From CAVSUZ01 sp963834715 (GTDB lineage: Bacteria > Pseudomonadota > Alphaproteobacteria > Acetobacterales > Acetobacteraceae), in NCBI GenBank assembly GCA_963834715.1, contig CAWIDE010000007.1:124001-188000 (forward strand): a DNA stretch of 64,000 nucleotides, read 5' to 3'. The translations under genes were made by a program, and so were the position numbers. The notes beneath the pieces are model-generated. The model searched no databases and was not told where the DNA came from. It saw only the letters and a program-made list of their open reading frames with translations. The number at the start of each line of letters is the position of its first letter. The stretch's first letter is position 1. This document shows positions 47,445 through 59,430 of this stretch, piece by piece.

Positions 47445-48683
47445 ATGGTATCCTGTGACCTGCGTGTGGCATCAGCCAAAGCCTCGCCGGCTGGCTTGGG
47501 TTTAGTAGGCACGCGGCCGCAGGCAAGCGCGAGCTTCGACTCTTTCTGGGCAACATCCGAACCGGTCGCCGATCCCGCCAATCCGCCAAATGGCGTCCCC
47601 CTGCAGTTACCGGGGCAAAAACAGATGCTGCAGGCGATCTCCGCCGATCCAACGCGGGCATCGGTCGTTGAAGACCAGACAGCCCCAGTGGCCAATGAGC
47701 CCGCTGCGCCGTCGAACGATGAGACGAAGTCCGCTGCCGCCAACAGCCGCAAGCGGCCGGATGTCGGTACAGACAAGAGTCACCCCGCCGCAACCCGAAC
47801 CGATACGCCTCCTCCGAACCAACCGTCGGCGTCCCCGCCCAACCTTCCGCCGCCTGTCACAGATGAAACGCATGCCCGGACGCCCCTCGTCGTAGCCGAG
47901 GCCCCACCCGCCGGGGTTGCGCAGGGGATCAACCAGGCCACTCATGCCACGACGACGGAGCACCACGTGCCACAGGGCAAGGAGCCAATGCCGGTAGCGC
48001 CGGCCAATTCGGCGGGTATGGGTAAGATCGCGAGCCCACAGGATGCAGCCACGGCGTTGCTCCAGTCCACGCCGGTTGCCGATGCACATATCGCCGGCTC
48101 AGGCGCGACCCCTTCGGCCGGATCGCCGACGATCCAGGCCATCGATCCCACGCATGCAACCGCCGCGGCCCCGACGCAGCCCTCTCCAGACACCCGGGAA
48201 TCGCAGGCTCCGGCACCCTCAGCACCAGCATCGCCGCCCGCTGCAGCGGCACCTCCTTCCCAGGTTCAGCAGGTGCCTTCAGCAGCAGTGGTCGCGCACT
48301 CCTCGGGACCACAACACCTCACCATCCGCCTGACGCCGCCCGAGCTCGGCAGCCTTCAAATCCGCATCGATCAACCGGCCGGTGCCCCACCCAGGATCGA
48401 GATCAAAGTAGAACATGCCCAGACCCTGGACCTGCTCCTGCACGACCAGCCGAGGCTCCATCAGGCGCTCGATCAGGCCGGCATTCCCGCCGACGGTCGC
48501 CACATCACCCTGTCCCTGGATGATGCCGGACAGAACTCACCCGGCGGAAGTCACCGGCGAGCGTCCGGGTCCGATAGGAACGATCAGAACAACAGCGTCG
48601 ACCCTGGCCCGGAAACGGAGCAGAGCAACAGGCCGATCCTGGTGCAGGTCACCTGGCGCCAGGGCCTCGACATTACCGCGTAG
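47445..48683 (+). CDS. fliK: Flagellar hook-length control protein FliK
   Basis: A 412-residue protein with a long Pro/Ala/Thr-rich N-terminal region (ruler part) and the conserved C-terminal Flg_hook domain: QHLTIRLTPPELGSLQIRID, then IEIKVEHAQTLDLLLHDQP and LHQALDQAGIPADGRHITLS. FliK measures hook length and switches the export gate. The N-terminal start is uncertain because of the nearby promoter. flgD follows after 10 bases, with AGGAG overlapping the fliK stop. Confidence 0.88.
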   Translation: MVSCDLRVASAKASPAGLGLVGTRPQASASFDSFWATSEPVADPANPPNGVPLQLPGQKQMLQAISADPTRASVVEDQTAPVANEPAAPSNDETKSAAANSRKRPDVGTDKSHPAATRTDTPPPNQPSASPPNLPPPVTDETHARTPLVVAEAPPAGVAQGINQATHATTTEHHVPQGKEPMPVAPANSAGMGKIASPQDAATALLQSTPVADAHIAGSGATPSAGSPTIQAIDPTHATAAAPTQPSPDTRESQAPAPSAPASPPAAAAPPSQVQQVPSAAVVAHSSGPQHLTIRLTPPELGSLQIRIDQPAGAPPRIEIKVEHAQTLDLLLHDQPRLHQALDQAGIPADGRHITLSLDDAGQNSPGGSHRRASGSDRNDQNNSVDPGPETEQSNRPILVQVTWRQGLDITA

Positions 48684-48693
48684 GAGAAATGCA

Positions 48694-49380
48694 ATGAGTG
48701 GCTCGATAGCGTCGGTTGCGGCCCAGCAGGCAGCAGCTAATGCCGCCAGCAACCAATCCTCCCAGAGCAGCGGCCAGAATGCGCTCTCGCAACTGTCGGG
48801 CAACTTTTCCGACTTCCTCAACATGCTAATGACGCAGCTTCAGAACCAGGATCCCACCAGTCCCCTGGACACCAATCAGTTCACGAGCGAACTCGTCGAA
48901 TTCTCCGGCGTCGAACAGCAGATCAACACGAACAACAGCCTGACCCAGCTCATTCAACTCACCCAGGCCGGCGAGGTGATGCAGGGGTCGGCGATGGCCG
49001 GTAAACAGGTTAGCGTCACCGCGAACCAAATTCCGCTGCAGAACGGATCGGGCAGCGTGACCTTTACCGCACCCTCGGCCGAGACAGCGGCGATCACGAT
49101 CACCAATTCCAGCGGCCAAACTGTCCGCAGCGCGGTGGTCAGCGCAAGCAAGGGCCAGAATACCTGGACCTGGAACGGCGAGTCAGACAACGGCACCAGC
49201 CTGCCGGACGGCGCCTACGGGATAAGCGTCAACGCAGTGAACTCGGACGGCAGCACGTCGCCACTGACGTTCTCGGTCACAGGCACGGCGACCGGGGTCA
49301 CATCCAGCAGCACTAACGGGGTGCAGCTTGAGATGGGTGCGCTTACAGTGCCGTTCAGTTCGATTACCTCAGTGCAGTAA
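48694..49380 (+). CDS. flgD: Flagellar hook capping protein FlgD
   Basis: A 228-residue hook-assembly cap. MSGSIASVAAQQAAANAASN begins at 48,694 behind AGGAG. The conserved NFSDFLNMLMTQLQNQDPTS and DTNQFTSELVEFSGVEQQI region is followed by a FlgD Ig-like domain (GQNTWTWNGESDNGTSLPDG). Intact. It converges with the radical SAM gene, 18 bases apart. Confidence 0.96.
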   Translation: MSGSIASVAAQQAAANAASNQSSQSSGQNALSQLSGNFSDFLNMLMTQLQNQDPTSPLDTNQFTSELVEFSGVEQQINTNNSLTQLIQLTQAGEVMQGSAMAGKQVSVTANQIPLQNGSGSVTFTAPSAETAAITITNSSGQTVRSAVVSASKGQNTWTWNGESDNGTSLPDGAYGISVNAVNSDGSTSPLTFSVTGTATGVTSSSTNGVQLEMGALTVPFSSITSVQ

Positions 49381-49398
49381 CCAATAAAACTAAGGATC

Positions 49399-50577
49399 CT
49401 AAAACAAGGCGAGCTGCGCCTGCTCCTCCGCCAGCCCTCCTTGCGGAACCCGGAAAGCCGCGCAATCCAGCCCCTCGCGGGCCTCGTCCAGGCCCCATTG
49501 CTTCGTGGCGCGGGCGAACCGCTGCAACAGCAGATCCGCATACACCCCCTGGCCGGAGAACCGATGATGGAAACGGGCATCGGAGAGGGCACCCGCCCGC
49601 GTTTCCCGGATCAGGTTCAGGATATGGCGAGCGCGGTCTGGGAAATGCGTGTTCAACCAATCCTCGAAGATCTGGCGTAGTTCATGCGGCAGCCGCAGCA
49701 ACACATAGCCCGCGTAGCGGGCACCGGCTCGAGCGGCGGCCGCAATGATGTTTTCCATCTCGGCGTCGTTCAGGCCAGGAATCATTGGCGCGACCATCAC
49801 CCCGGTCGGCACGCCGGCCCGGGTGAGTTCCTCGATTGCCTGCAAGCGCCGCGGTGGAGTGGCGGCGCGCGGCTCCATCCGGCGCGCAAGCGCAGCATCA
49901 AGCGTGGTAACCGACACGTACACACGCGCCAGCCTGCGGCGCGCCATCCCTTGCAGTATGTCCAGATCTCGCAGCACTCCCGCGGATTTTGTCACGATGC
50001 TGACCGGGTGATTGAAACGATCCAGCACCTGCAGCACGGCGCGGGTAAGCTTCAGCGTGCGTTCCACCGGCTGATAGGGATCGGTGTTGGACCCGAGGGC
50101 TAGGGTGCGGGGCCGGTACCCCGGCTTGCGAAGCTCCTTCCCCAGCAGCTCGGCGACGTCGGGCTTGAACAGAAGCTTGGTCTCGAAATCCAGGCCGGGC
50201 GAGTACCCAAGATAGGCGTGGCTGGGACGCGCATAGCAGTAGACGCAGCCATGCTCGCAGCCCCGATAGGGATTCACGGCGCGGTCGAACCCAAGATCAG
50301 GCGAACTGTTCCAGCTTATGACCGAGCGCGAACTGTCCCGGATCAGGTCGGTCTTCAGCGCAGGCAGATCGGCCAGTTCGGCGATTGTATTCCAGCCATC
50401 GTCGAACGGGCTGACTGCCGTCGATTCGTAGCGCACCGGGGGATTGAGGGTGGCGCCCCGGCCCCGGCGGACGACACTGGGTTGCGGGCCGGCGGGCGGC
50501 GGTTCCGGCATCCCAGCCATTCTGAGGGCCGCGAGTTGCTCGACGTCCTCGATGCGTTGCGCGGGTCTGGAGGGCAT
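49399..50577 (-). CDS. PA0069-family radical SAM protein
   Basis: A 392-residue radical SAM enzyme. The iron-sulfur motif is CEHGCVYCYARPSH. The preceding NPYRGCEH and following LGSNTDPYQPVERTLKLTR, IVTKSAGVLRD and PMIPGLNDAEMENII are characteristic of this spore-photoproduct-lyase-like family. The reaction is unknown. ATG at 50,577 was preferred; an in-frame ATG at 50,634 would add 19 residues. From 50,578 to 50,773 no other gene is seen. Confidence 0.92.
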   Translation of the reverse strand: MPSRPAQRIEDVEQLAALRMAGMPEPPPAGPQPSVVRRGRGATLNPPVRYESTAVSPFDDGWNTIAELADLPALKTDLIRDSSRSVISWNSSPDLGFDRAVNPYRGCEHGCVYCYARPSHAYLGYSPGLDFETKLLFKPDVAELLGKELRKPGYRPRTLALGSNTDPYQPVERTLKLTRAVLQVLDRFNHPVSIVTKSAGVLRDLDILQGMARRRLARVYVSVTTLDAALARRMEPRAATPPRRLQAIEELTRAGVPTGVMVAPMIPGLNDAEMENIIAAAARAGARYAGYVLLRLPHELRQIFEDWLNTHFPDRARHILNLIRETRAGALSDARFHHRFSGQGVYADLLLQRFARATKQWGLDEAREGLDCAAFRVPQGGLAEEQAQLALF

Positions 50578-50773
50578 TGGCGCGTTCCCGTTCCGTTCAG
50601 AGTAAGTCTTGCCCGATGGCACATAGGACGTCAAGAACAGATAGAGAACTTTGATCTGATTCCAGCGACCGACAAGTCCGATCCCCAGAGGGCCGCGGGC
50701 TCAGCGCCCTTGCGGGGCATGATTCGCGCCCAGCCGCTACATCAACCCTGCGCGCGATACCACTCCACATGAG

Positions 50774-51784
50774 TCAAGTCTCATGCTGCCCGGTATAAGA
50801 TAGAAATGTCGTAATCTCCTGGACCAGTTCGTGCGGCATCTGCTCCGGCAGGAAATGTCCCGTCGGCATTGCCCTGCCCTGTGCCCGCACCGCACGCGCC
50901 TCCCAGGTCTGCAGAACATTATACATCCGATGGAACGGTCCGTTTTCCGACCATAGCACCAGTAGTGGGCATTCGATTTTTCTGTCGAGGTCGGCCTTGT
51001 CGTGCACAAGGTCAATCGAAGCCGCCGCGCGATAATCCTCGCAGATGGCGTGGATCGTGTCGGACTGGCGAAACGTGCGTAGATACTCCTGAAAAACGGC
51101 TGGGCCGATCCAATCAGGCAGCTTGTCTGTCAGCCTGCTCCCGCCAAGCCACAGCAGAGTGCACTTCAGAAAGTATTCAGCACATTTCCGGATCATGGTT
51201 TCGGGAAACGGCGACGGCTGGACCAGCAGAAACCAGTGATAAAAGGTCGTCGCGAATTCCTGTGTAATATGCTGATATAGCTGATAAGTCGGCACAATAT
51301 CAAGAATAGCGAGCTTCGTTAGCACCTCCGGATGATCGAGAGCCAGGCGATGCGCAACACGCCCGCCGCGGTCGTGGCCCACGAGGGCGAACTGCGCAAA
51401 CCCCAGATGCTGCTTGACTTCTATCTGGTCCTGCGCCATCGCCCGCTTTGAGTACGCAGCGTGACCGTCGCCGCCATGCGGCTTGCTGCTGTCCCCATAG
51501 CCACGAAGATCCGTCACCACGACAAAATAGTTGTGCGCCAGCGCCGGCGCGACCTTGCGCCAGAGTACATGAGTTTCTGGGATGCCATGCAACAGAAGCA
51601 ACGGCGGCCCGTCGCGATTACCACCGTAAACGGTGTGTATGGCTGCCTCCGACGTCTTGATTTTCTCTGTCCTGAATCCTGGGAAAAATTTGTTGTCCGG
51701 GTAATGCTGATTGCTTGGCATCTTAAGCGCCCTTTGCTGTCGCGCCATCGTCGTGGATTTGTGATCCCCGCATGCGGTGTCCAA
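50774..51784 (-). CDS. Alpha/beta hydrolase, fluoroacetate (haloacetate) dehalogenase-like
   Basis: A 336-residue alpha/beta hydrolase. The nucleophile elbow GHDRGGRVAHRLALDHP has Asp as nucleophile and the Arg pair that binds the substrate carboxylate. The FYHWFLLVQPSPFPE block supplies the His-Trp halide pocket seen in fluoroacetate dehalogenases, and GHFLPEQ carries the catalytic His. It may hydrolyse haloacetates in the cytoplasm. The start may be later (ATG at 51,748 or 51,721), as the first 20 residues look unconserved. It follows a LysR gene by 31 bases. Confidence 0.85.
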   Translation of the reverse strand: MDTACGDHKSTTMARQQRALKMPSNQHYPDNKFFPGFRTEKIKTSEAAIHTVYGGNRDGPPLLLLHGIPETHVLWRKVAPALAHNYFVVVTDLRGYGDSSKPHGGDGHAAYSKRAMAQDQIEVKQHLGFAQFALVGHDRGGRVAHRLALDHPEVLTKLAILDIVPTYQLYQHITQEFATTFYHWFLLVQPSPFPETMIRKCAEYFLKCTLLWLGGSRLTDKLPDWIGPAVFQEYLRTFRQSDTIHAICEDYRAAASIDLVHDKADLDRKIECPLLVLWSENGPFHRMYNVLQTWEARAVRAQGRAMPTGHFLPEQMPHELVQEITTFLSYTGQHET

Positions 51785-51815
51785 TGCATAGTGTGATGGA
51801 TCATCATCAGGAAAA

Positions 51816-52709
51816 CTAAACGTCTTCCGCCGTCAGCAGCGCCAAAAGCGTTTTTGCAGCGGCGCTGAGATAGCCGTTGCGGCGGTGAATCGCGGTGATC
51901 GGTATCGTTGTGCGCATTGGGGGGATGTCGAGCACCAACAACGTCCCCTGGCGAAGCTCGTCGCGCACACTGCTTTCCGGGACCAGCGCGAGACCGAACC
52001 CGGCCTGGGTCATGCGCTTTTGCGCGGTCAGGCTGTCGATCAGAGTGACATCGGCGTCGGCGAGTCCGGCACGAATCAGTTGCCGGGCCAGGGTCCGACC
52101 GGAACCTTGTTCGCCGGGTGGTGCCGGGAACCCGATCCAACGTTCGCCGGCAAGCAATCGCGCGTCGTCAACCCGGCGGCGGGCCAGACGATGCCCCGGC
52201 GCCGCCACCACCAGCATGGCCTCGCTCCCGGCATCCAGCGAAACGAGATCTGGGCGGCCTGCGGTGTAATAACGCAAGCCCAGCGTCGCCTCGCCACGCC
52301 GCACCAGGTTCGTGACATCGCGGCTCGACGCCGTGCGGAGTTCAAGCCGAACGTTCTTGGCTTGCGCGGCGAACCGGTGCAGAGCGTCCACGATGTGCGT
52401 ATCGGCCAACGTGCCGACGAGGGCGAGCGAGACGACACCCGCAAGGCCAGAATGCAGACCGAGCACCGCCTCGCGCCCGTCTTTCAGGGACGCCAGCGCC
52501 GCCTCGGCGTAGGGTAGGAACGCCTGGCCGGCAGCCGTCAGGCGCGCGCGACCACGCAAACGCTCGAACAAGGGCGCGCCAAGTTCATGCTCAAGAATCC
52601 CGAGGCGACGGCTGATCGCAGGCTGTGAGCGGTGCAGTCGTCGGGCGGCACTGATAAAGCCGCCGAGCTCAGCGATGGTGACGAAGGTTTGGATCTCATC
52701 GATATCCAT
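51816..52709 (-). CDS. LysR-family transcriptional regulator
   Basis: A 297-residue regulator. The N-terminal helix-turn-helix reads AELGGFISAARRLHRSQPAI then SRRLGILEHELGAPLFERL. The C-terminal effector domain spans GLAGVVSLALVGTLADTHIV onwards. It lies on the same strand just upstream of the dehalogenase-like gene and divergent from an EamA transporter gene, so it may control either. Intact. Confidence 0.93.
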   Translation of the reverse strand: MDIDEIQTFVTIAELGGFISAARRLHRSQPAISRRLGILEHELGAPLFERLRGRARLTAAGQAFLPYAEAALASLKDGREAVLGLHSGLAGVVSLALVGTLADTHIVDALHRFAAQAKNVRLELRTASSRDVTNLVRRGEATLGLRYYTAGRPDLVSLDAGSEAMLVVAAPGHRLARRRVDDARLLAGERWIGFPAPPGEQGSGRTLARQLIRAGLADADVTLIDSLTAQKRMTQAGFGLALVPESSVRDELRQGTLLVLDIPPMRTTIPITAIHRRNGYLSAAAKTLLALLTAEDV

Positions 52710-52809
52710 CGATCAGTTTTCCTGATCACGAGCGACGACACTATGCATTGGACAACACATCCGCCCACTCCGAGATGTTCGGTACACGCGATTTTGCCTC
52801 ACCAAGAAA

Positions 52810-53693
52810 ATGACTGTTCGGCCGATGCAATGGTGGAAGGGATTGGTTCCTGGTGCGCTCGGGGTGTTAGCGTTCAGTGGCCCATTGCCAGCGACACGCG
52901 TTGCAGTGCCCAGCTTCGGCCCGATTGTACTTACGTTCAGCCGTATTCTCATAGCCTCCGTCCTGGGCGCGATTACTCTTCTGTTCTTGTCGGGTAAGCG
53001 GATTCCCCATCGTCACCACCTGATCGGCATCACCGGGACCGGGCTTGGCCTGGCGTGGGCTTTCCTCTCTTCCTGGCCCTGGCAATGCAACACGCTCCCG
53101 CATCGCACGGGGCGGTGGTCGTGGGTCCCGCCCCCGCTGCCACCGCCATTTTGGCCGCAATTCGCATGGGCGAGCGGCAACCGGCTTATTTTTGGCTGGC
53201 CTGCGGGACGGGTGTCGCCGCGGTGGCGCTCTTTGCCCTCTGGCAGGGAGGGGGGCGTGTCACGTTGGCAGATGGCTGGCTTGTTGCAGCGATCCTGAGT
53301 GTCGGCGTTGGTTACGTCGAAGGCGGCCGTGTCGCACGCGAGCTTGGTGGCGTTGCAACGCTTTGTTGGGCGATGATCATCCTGGTACCGTTTGCAACCG
53401 TCATATTGATGCTGGCCACCGTAGACCGAACCTGGTCATTGCCATCCTGGCAAGCATGGCTTGGCTTCTGGTATGCAGGGATCATCAGCATGTTTGTCGG
53501 CTCTGTGGCCTGGTACCAGGGGCTAGCAGCCGGTGGCATTGCGCGGATCGGTCAGCTCAATCTGATACAGCCTATCCTGGCCCTCGGGTGGTCGGCCTTG
53601 TTGCTCGGCGAACACGTCTCCTGGCCGTTCTTCGTGACCGCCATCGTAGTCCTGGTATCGATGGCCGTATGCGTTAGGAGTCTCGTGGCTTGA
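52810..53693 (+). pseudogene. EamA/DMT-family transporter, frameshifted
   Basis: A ten-helix drug/metabolite transporter in two frames. The first frame (52,810) has LVPGALGVLAFSGPLPATRV and the next helices. After one lost base near 53,050 the second frame continues VGFPLFLALAMQHAPASHGA, ILAAIRMGERQPAYFWLACG and QLNLIQPILALGWSALLLGE. The complete protein would be about 294 residues. Divergent from the LysR gene. Its end lies 6 bases from the converging malic enzyme gene. Confidence 0.82.
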
Positions 53694-53699
53694 TGGCGC

Positions 53700-55982
<2,283 letters not shown>

Positions 55983-56487
55983 TTCGGTTTCCCCCGGGAG
56001 AGGTCGTCTGTTGGGTGCTCATCATGCCGAGCGGCGAGCATGATGGGAAGCCGAGCGCCAGGCACGGCGCAGACCTTCCCGTGATGGCCGGGCCATGTCC
56101 TCGGGTTTGACCCCGTCAACTGGCAGCACTGCTGCGCCGCCGATGGGGGCGGCGGGCGGCTACAACCTTTCGCGCGGGCCGACGAAAAGGCATGTAACGA
56201 GCCCCGGGTAGCGGAGAAGCCCGAGTCGAAGTCAGCTACGAGATCGTGTTCCCGGCCGTGGTGTAGGAGCGTTGGCTACACAGGAACTCCGGCATTGGTC
56301 GGTCGGGGTGTCAGGCTGCCACAGCCGGCAGATGGGCGCCGAGCCACTCCGGTTCCCGGTCTCGCCAACGGGCGCACCTTGAAGCTGTGGCCCGCGCGGG
56401 TATCATCACGTAGAGCTGTGCGCGTGGACCCCCGAGCCCAACGCCTGCCATCGTTGTTTTTGTTCGCCGTCTGGAGGAACCGCCCGC
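55983..56487. other. Intergenic region
   Basis: Upstream of malic enzyme and the small exported-protein gene. No gene or clear promoter was recognised. CGCCGATGGGGGCGGCGG around 56,136-56,155 forms a short GC-rich hairpin. Confidence 0.4.
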
Positions 56488-56778
56488 TTGATCCAGAACT
56501 GCGTTCAGACCCTGGCATTCGCCGTCACGGCGATTCTAACGATCGCACCCGCGGTCGCCGGAACCCCACTTTATCTATCGGCGAACCCGCCGAAAGCGCA
56601 GATCGATTCGGGTCCAAGCCTCTCGCTCGGGCGCGTGGGTCTCGATCCGTGCCCCGGCGGACTTTGCCGGACGCAGCCGCACAGCAACCTGTTTTACTTT
56701 ATGACAAAGGGTACCCATCCGATCGAGCCAGTGCCGGGAATTGTGCTGAGGATCCCTCTCGGCAATGTTCCGCGCTGA
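56488..56778 (+). CDS. Small exported protein of unknown function (possibly broken)
   Basis: TTG at 56,488 lies behind GGAGGAACC. The product begins with a Sec-type signal (VQTLAFAVTAILTIAPAVAG), then LYLSANPPKAQIDSGPSLSL and two Cys. The stop at 56,778 is followed by other open frames (up to 57,060) of similar composition, for example NLLVILDLHSVGRAVAGAWI and later HQAWYVPPHIDGPQIV. The true gene may therefore be longer and frameshifted. Family unknown. Confidence 0.4.
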   Translation: MIQNCVQTLAFAVTAILTIAPAVAGTPLYLSANPPKAQIDSGPSLSLGRVGLDPCPGGLCRTQPHSNLFYFMTKGTHPIEPVPGIVLRIPLGNVPR

Positions 56779-57081
56779 ACAGATACACGAGTTCGCCGCA
56801 GGGCCTTTCGCCGAATTTGCTAGTCATTCTCGATTTGCACTCTGTCGGAAGGGCGGTCGCTGGTGCATGGATATTTCCGGCTCAAGCGCGTTATCCGGTT
56901 CCAGCACGGCGCGTGGTCCGGGCGTTTTCCGACCCGGCGGCCAAGATGGTATGGTTCGCGGGCGGCGAGGGTTACAGTACCGGCGAAGTGGGACGAGAGC
57001 GGGGACGCCGCGAGGCATCAAGCGTGGTATGTTCCGCCGCATATTGATGGACCGCAAATCGTGCAGTAGTTGCTCGCTCAC

Positions 57082-57969
57082 ATGTCCAACCTTCATTCCA
57101 GGTACGGCAAGTACATAACACTTTTTGGGCTGCTGTGTGCCGTAGGCGTCATGACAACCCTGGTGTCATACTCGGTCACGCTGTACCGGCTGTTCTGCCA
57201 GGTTACCGGGGCATACGGCACAACTCAGCGGACGAGTGCAGACCGCGTTCAGGAAACCAGCCGGATGGTGACCGTTTCGTTCGACACGAACGTGGCGCCC
57301 GGGATGAATTGGCGGTTCGAGCCCGTCCAGAGCCAGGTGCGGGTGCACCTGGGTCAGGATACGCTGGTGTTTTTCCGCGCGGAAAACCTGACCGATCACG
57401 AGATGGTTGGGCACGCCACGTTCAACATAACCCCGCTGAAAGTGGGGCAGTATTTCAAAAAAATCGAATGCTTCTGCTTTACCGAGGAACGCCTGGGGCC
57501 GCATCAAAGCGTAGAGATGCCCGTCGATTTTTACATCGATCCACGTATGGCGACGAACCCCAACACGGCGGAAGTGGGCTATCTGACGCTCTCCTACACG
57601 TTCTTCGAGTTGTTGCGTCCGAAAGGAGCCCAGGATCTGGCCCGGTTCGAGGATCGGCCACCAGACGCGACCGCCGGCCAAAAGCTGTTCGCCACGTCCT
57701 GTGCTGATTGTCACGAACTCGACCGCAACAAGGTAGGGCCGATGCTCGATAATGTGGTGGGTCGGGCATCCGGCACGGTTGCAGGGTATCCATACACACC
57801 GGCTTTAGCGAGCACCCATATTACTTGGGACGGAACAACGCTGGACCGCTGGTTGGCAGGACCAAGTGAAATGGTGCCGGGGTCGGCGATGCCGTTCCGT
57901 CTGCCGGATGAGTTGAGCCGGAAGGACGTGATTGCGTATCTGGAAACGTTGAAAGGAAAGCCCCGCTGA
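57082..57969 (+). CDS. ctaG: Cox11 (CtaG)-cytochrome c fusion protein
   Basis: A 295-residue two-domain protein. It opens MSNLHSRYGKYITLFGLLCA with one membrane helix. The Cox11 domain has MVTVSFDTNVAPGMNWRFEP and the copper-binding IECFCFTEE, which delivers CuB to cytochrome oxidase subunit I. From about residue 205 a class I cytochrome c domain follows: ATAGQKLFATSCADCHELDR with the CADCH haem site, GYPYTPALAS, and a possible Met ligand in PGSAMPF. Both face the periplasm. Cox11 normally ends near residue 200, so the fusion is notable. No oxidase genes adjoin it here. Confidence 0.85.
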   Translation: MSNLHSRYGKYITLFGLLCAVGVMTTLVSYSVTLYRLFCQVTGAYGTTQRTSADRVQETSRMVTVSFDTNVAPGMNWRFEPVQSQVRVHLGQDTLVFFRAENLTDHEMVGHATFNITPLKVGQYFKKIECFCFTEERLGPHQSVEMPVDFYIDPRMATNPNTAEVGYLTLSYTFFELLRPKGAQDLARFEDRPPDATAGQKLFATSCADCHELDRNKVGPMLDNVVGRASGTVAGYPYTPALASTHITWDGTTLDRWLAGPSEMVPGSAMPFRLPDELSRKDVIAYLETLKGKPR

Positions 57970-57982
57970 AACGGTAACCGCT

Positions 57983-59272
57983 TCAACCTTCGAACGGGTC
58001 GCGAACGAGAATGGTATCATCTCGCTCCGGGCTTGTGGTTACCAACGTAACCGGAGCTTCGACGAGTTCCTCGATGCGCCGGACATACTTCACCGCCTGG
58101 GCGGGTAATTCCGCCCAGGACCGCGCGCCGTGGGTGGAGCCAGTCCAGCCCTCAATAGTTTCGTACTCCGGGACTACGGAGGCCTGGGCGCGAGGCGAGG
58201 CAGGCAAGCGGCGCAGATATTCGCCATCGAGACGATAGCCGGTGCAGATCTTGAGCTCCGGCAGGCCATCCAGCACGTCGAGCTTGGTCAGCACGAGACC
58301 CTGAATGCCGCCAACCTTCACCGACTGGCGCACCAGCACGGCATCGAACCAGCCGCAGCGTCGGCGCCGGCCGGTAACAGTGCCGAATTCGTGCCCGCGG
58401 TCGCCTAGCAGTTGCCCGGTGGCGTCGCTGAGCTCAGTGGGGAAGGGACCGGCGCCCACGCGCGTCGTGTAAGCCTTGGCAATACCCAGCACGAAGCCAA
58501 CTGCGCCGGGCCCCATCCCGGAACCTGATGCGGCGGTCGCAGCAACCGTGTTGCTGCTGGTGACGAACGGATAGGTGCCGTGGTCCACATCCAGCATCAC
58601 CGCCTGCGCGCCCTCGAATAGAATACGCGTTCCGGCCCGCCGCGCTTCATCCAGGCGCTCCCACACCGGCTCCGCGAACGGCAGGATGCGGGGCGCAAGG
58701 TTCAACAAATGGTCCCGCAGGGCGGCTTTCTCGAACGTCGGCGCCCCGAGCCCGGCGAGCAACGTATTATGATGGAGTAAAAGCTCGTCGAGCTTCGCGC
58801 CGATAGTGTCGGGTTCCGCCAAATCTGCAACGCGGATGGCGCGGCGGGCGACTTTGTCCTCGTAGGCCGGACCAATGCCGCGGCCGGTGGTGCCGATCCT
58901 GCGCTCTCCCCGGGCGATCTCGCGCGCCCGGTCGATCGCGCCATGAAGCGGCAGGATCAGCGGCGCATTGTCCGCAATCCGCAGCGTATCGGGAGTGACT
59001 TCCAGGCCCTGAGAGCGAACCTTGTCGATTTCAGTAAGCAGCGCGTCCGGGTCGATGACGACACCGTTGCCGATAATGCCCAACTTGCCGCGGACGAGGC
59101 CGGCGGGGAGCAGCGAGAGCTTGTATGTCTGGTTGCCGACCACCAGGGTATGGCCCGCATTGTGGCCGCCCTGGAACCGCACGACGATCTCGGCGCGGCT
59201 GGCGAGCCAGTCCACGACCTTGCCCTTGCCCTCATCGCCCCATTGAGCGCCGATCACCGCGACGTTCGCCAT
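57983..59272 (-). CDS. purA: Adenylosuccinate synthetase
   Basis: A 429-residue enzyme joining IMP and aspartate with GTP in AMP synthesis. MANVAVIGAQWGDEGKGKVV at 59,272 contains the GTP-binding and catalytic start, followed by FQGGHNAGHTLVVGN. IGTTGRGIGPAYEDKVARRA and GRRRRCGWFDAVLVRQS are also typical. Intact. Start chosen at MANVAV; an upstream in-frame start is not needed. Confidence 0.98.
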   Translation of the reverse strand: MANVAVIGAQWGDEGKGKVVDWLASRAEIVVRFQGGHNAGHTLVVGNQTYKLSLLPAGLVRGKLGIIGNGVVIDPDALLTEIDKVRSQGLEVTPDTLRIADNAPLILPLHGAIDRAREIARGERRIGTTGRGIGPAYEDKVARRAIRVADLAEPDTIGAKLDELLLHHNTLLAGLGAPTFEKAALRDHLLNLAPRILPFAEPVWERLDEARRAGTRILFEGAQAVMLDVDHGTYPFVTSSNTVAATAASGSGMGPGAVGFVLGIAKAYTTRVGAGPFPTELSDATGQLLGDRGHEFGTVTGRRRRCGWFDAVLVRQSVKVGGIQGLVLTKLDVLDGLPELKICTGYRLDGEYLRRLPASPRAQASVVPEYETIEGWTGSTHGARSWAELPAQAVKYVRRIEELVEAPVTLVTTSPERDDTILVRDPFEG

Positions 59273-59430
59273 TGTCTGGCCTCCGAAAACGCCCTGCATT
59301 CAGCCGAGTGCGGGCCACTGGAGCTGTGCGGTAGCATCGTATTGGCGCGGAGAGCAAAGGCAGGCGGGTGGAACGGCCGCATCCCGCAACTGCTGAGAGT
59401 GGTCAGTCGGTTCGGGGAATTCGGGCACTC

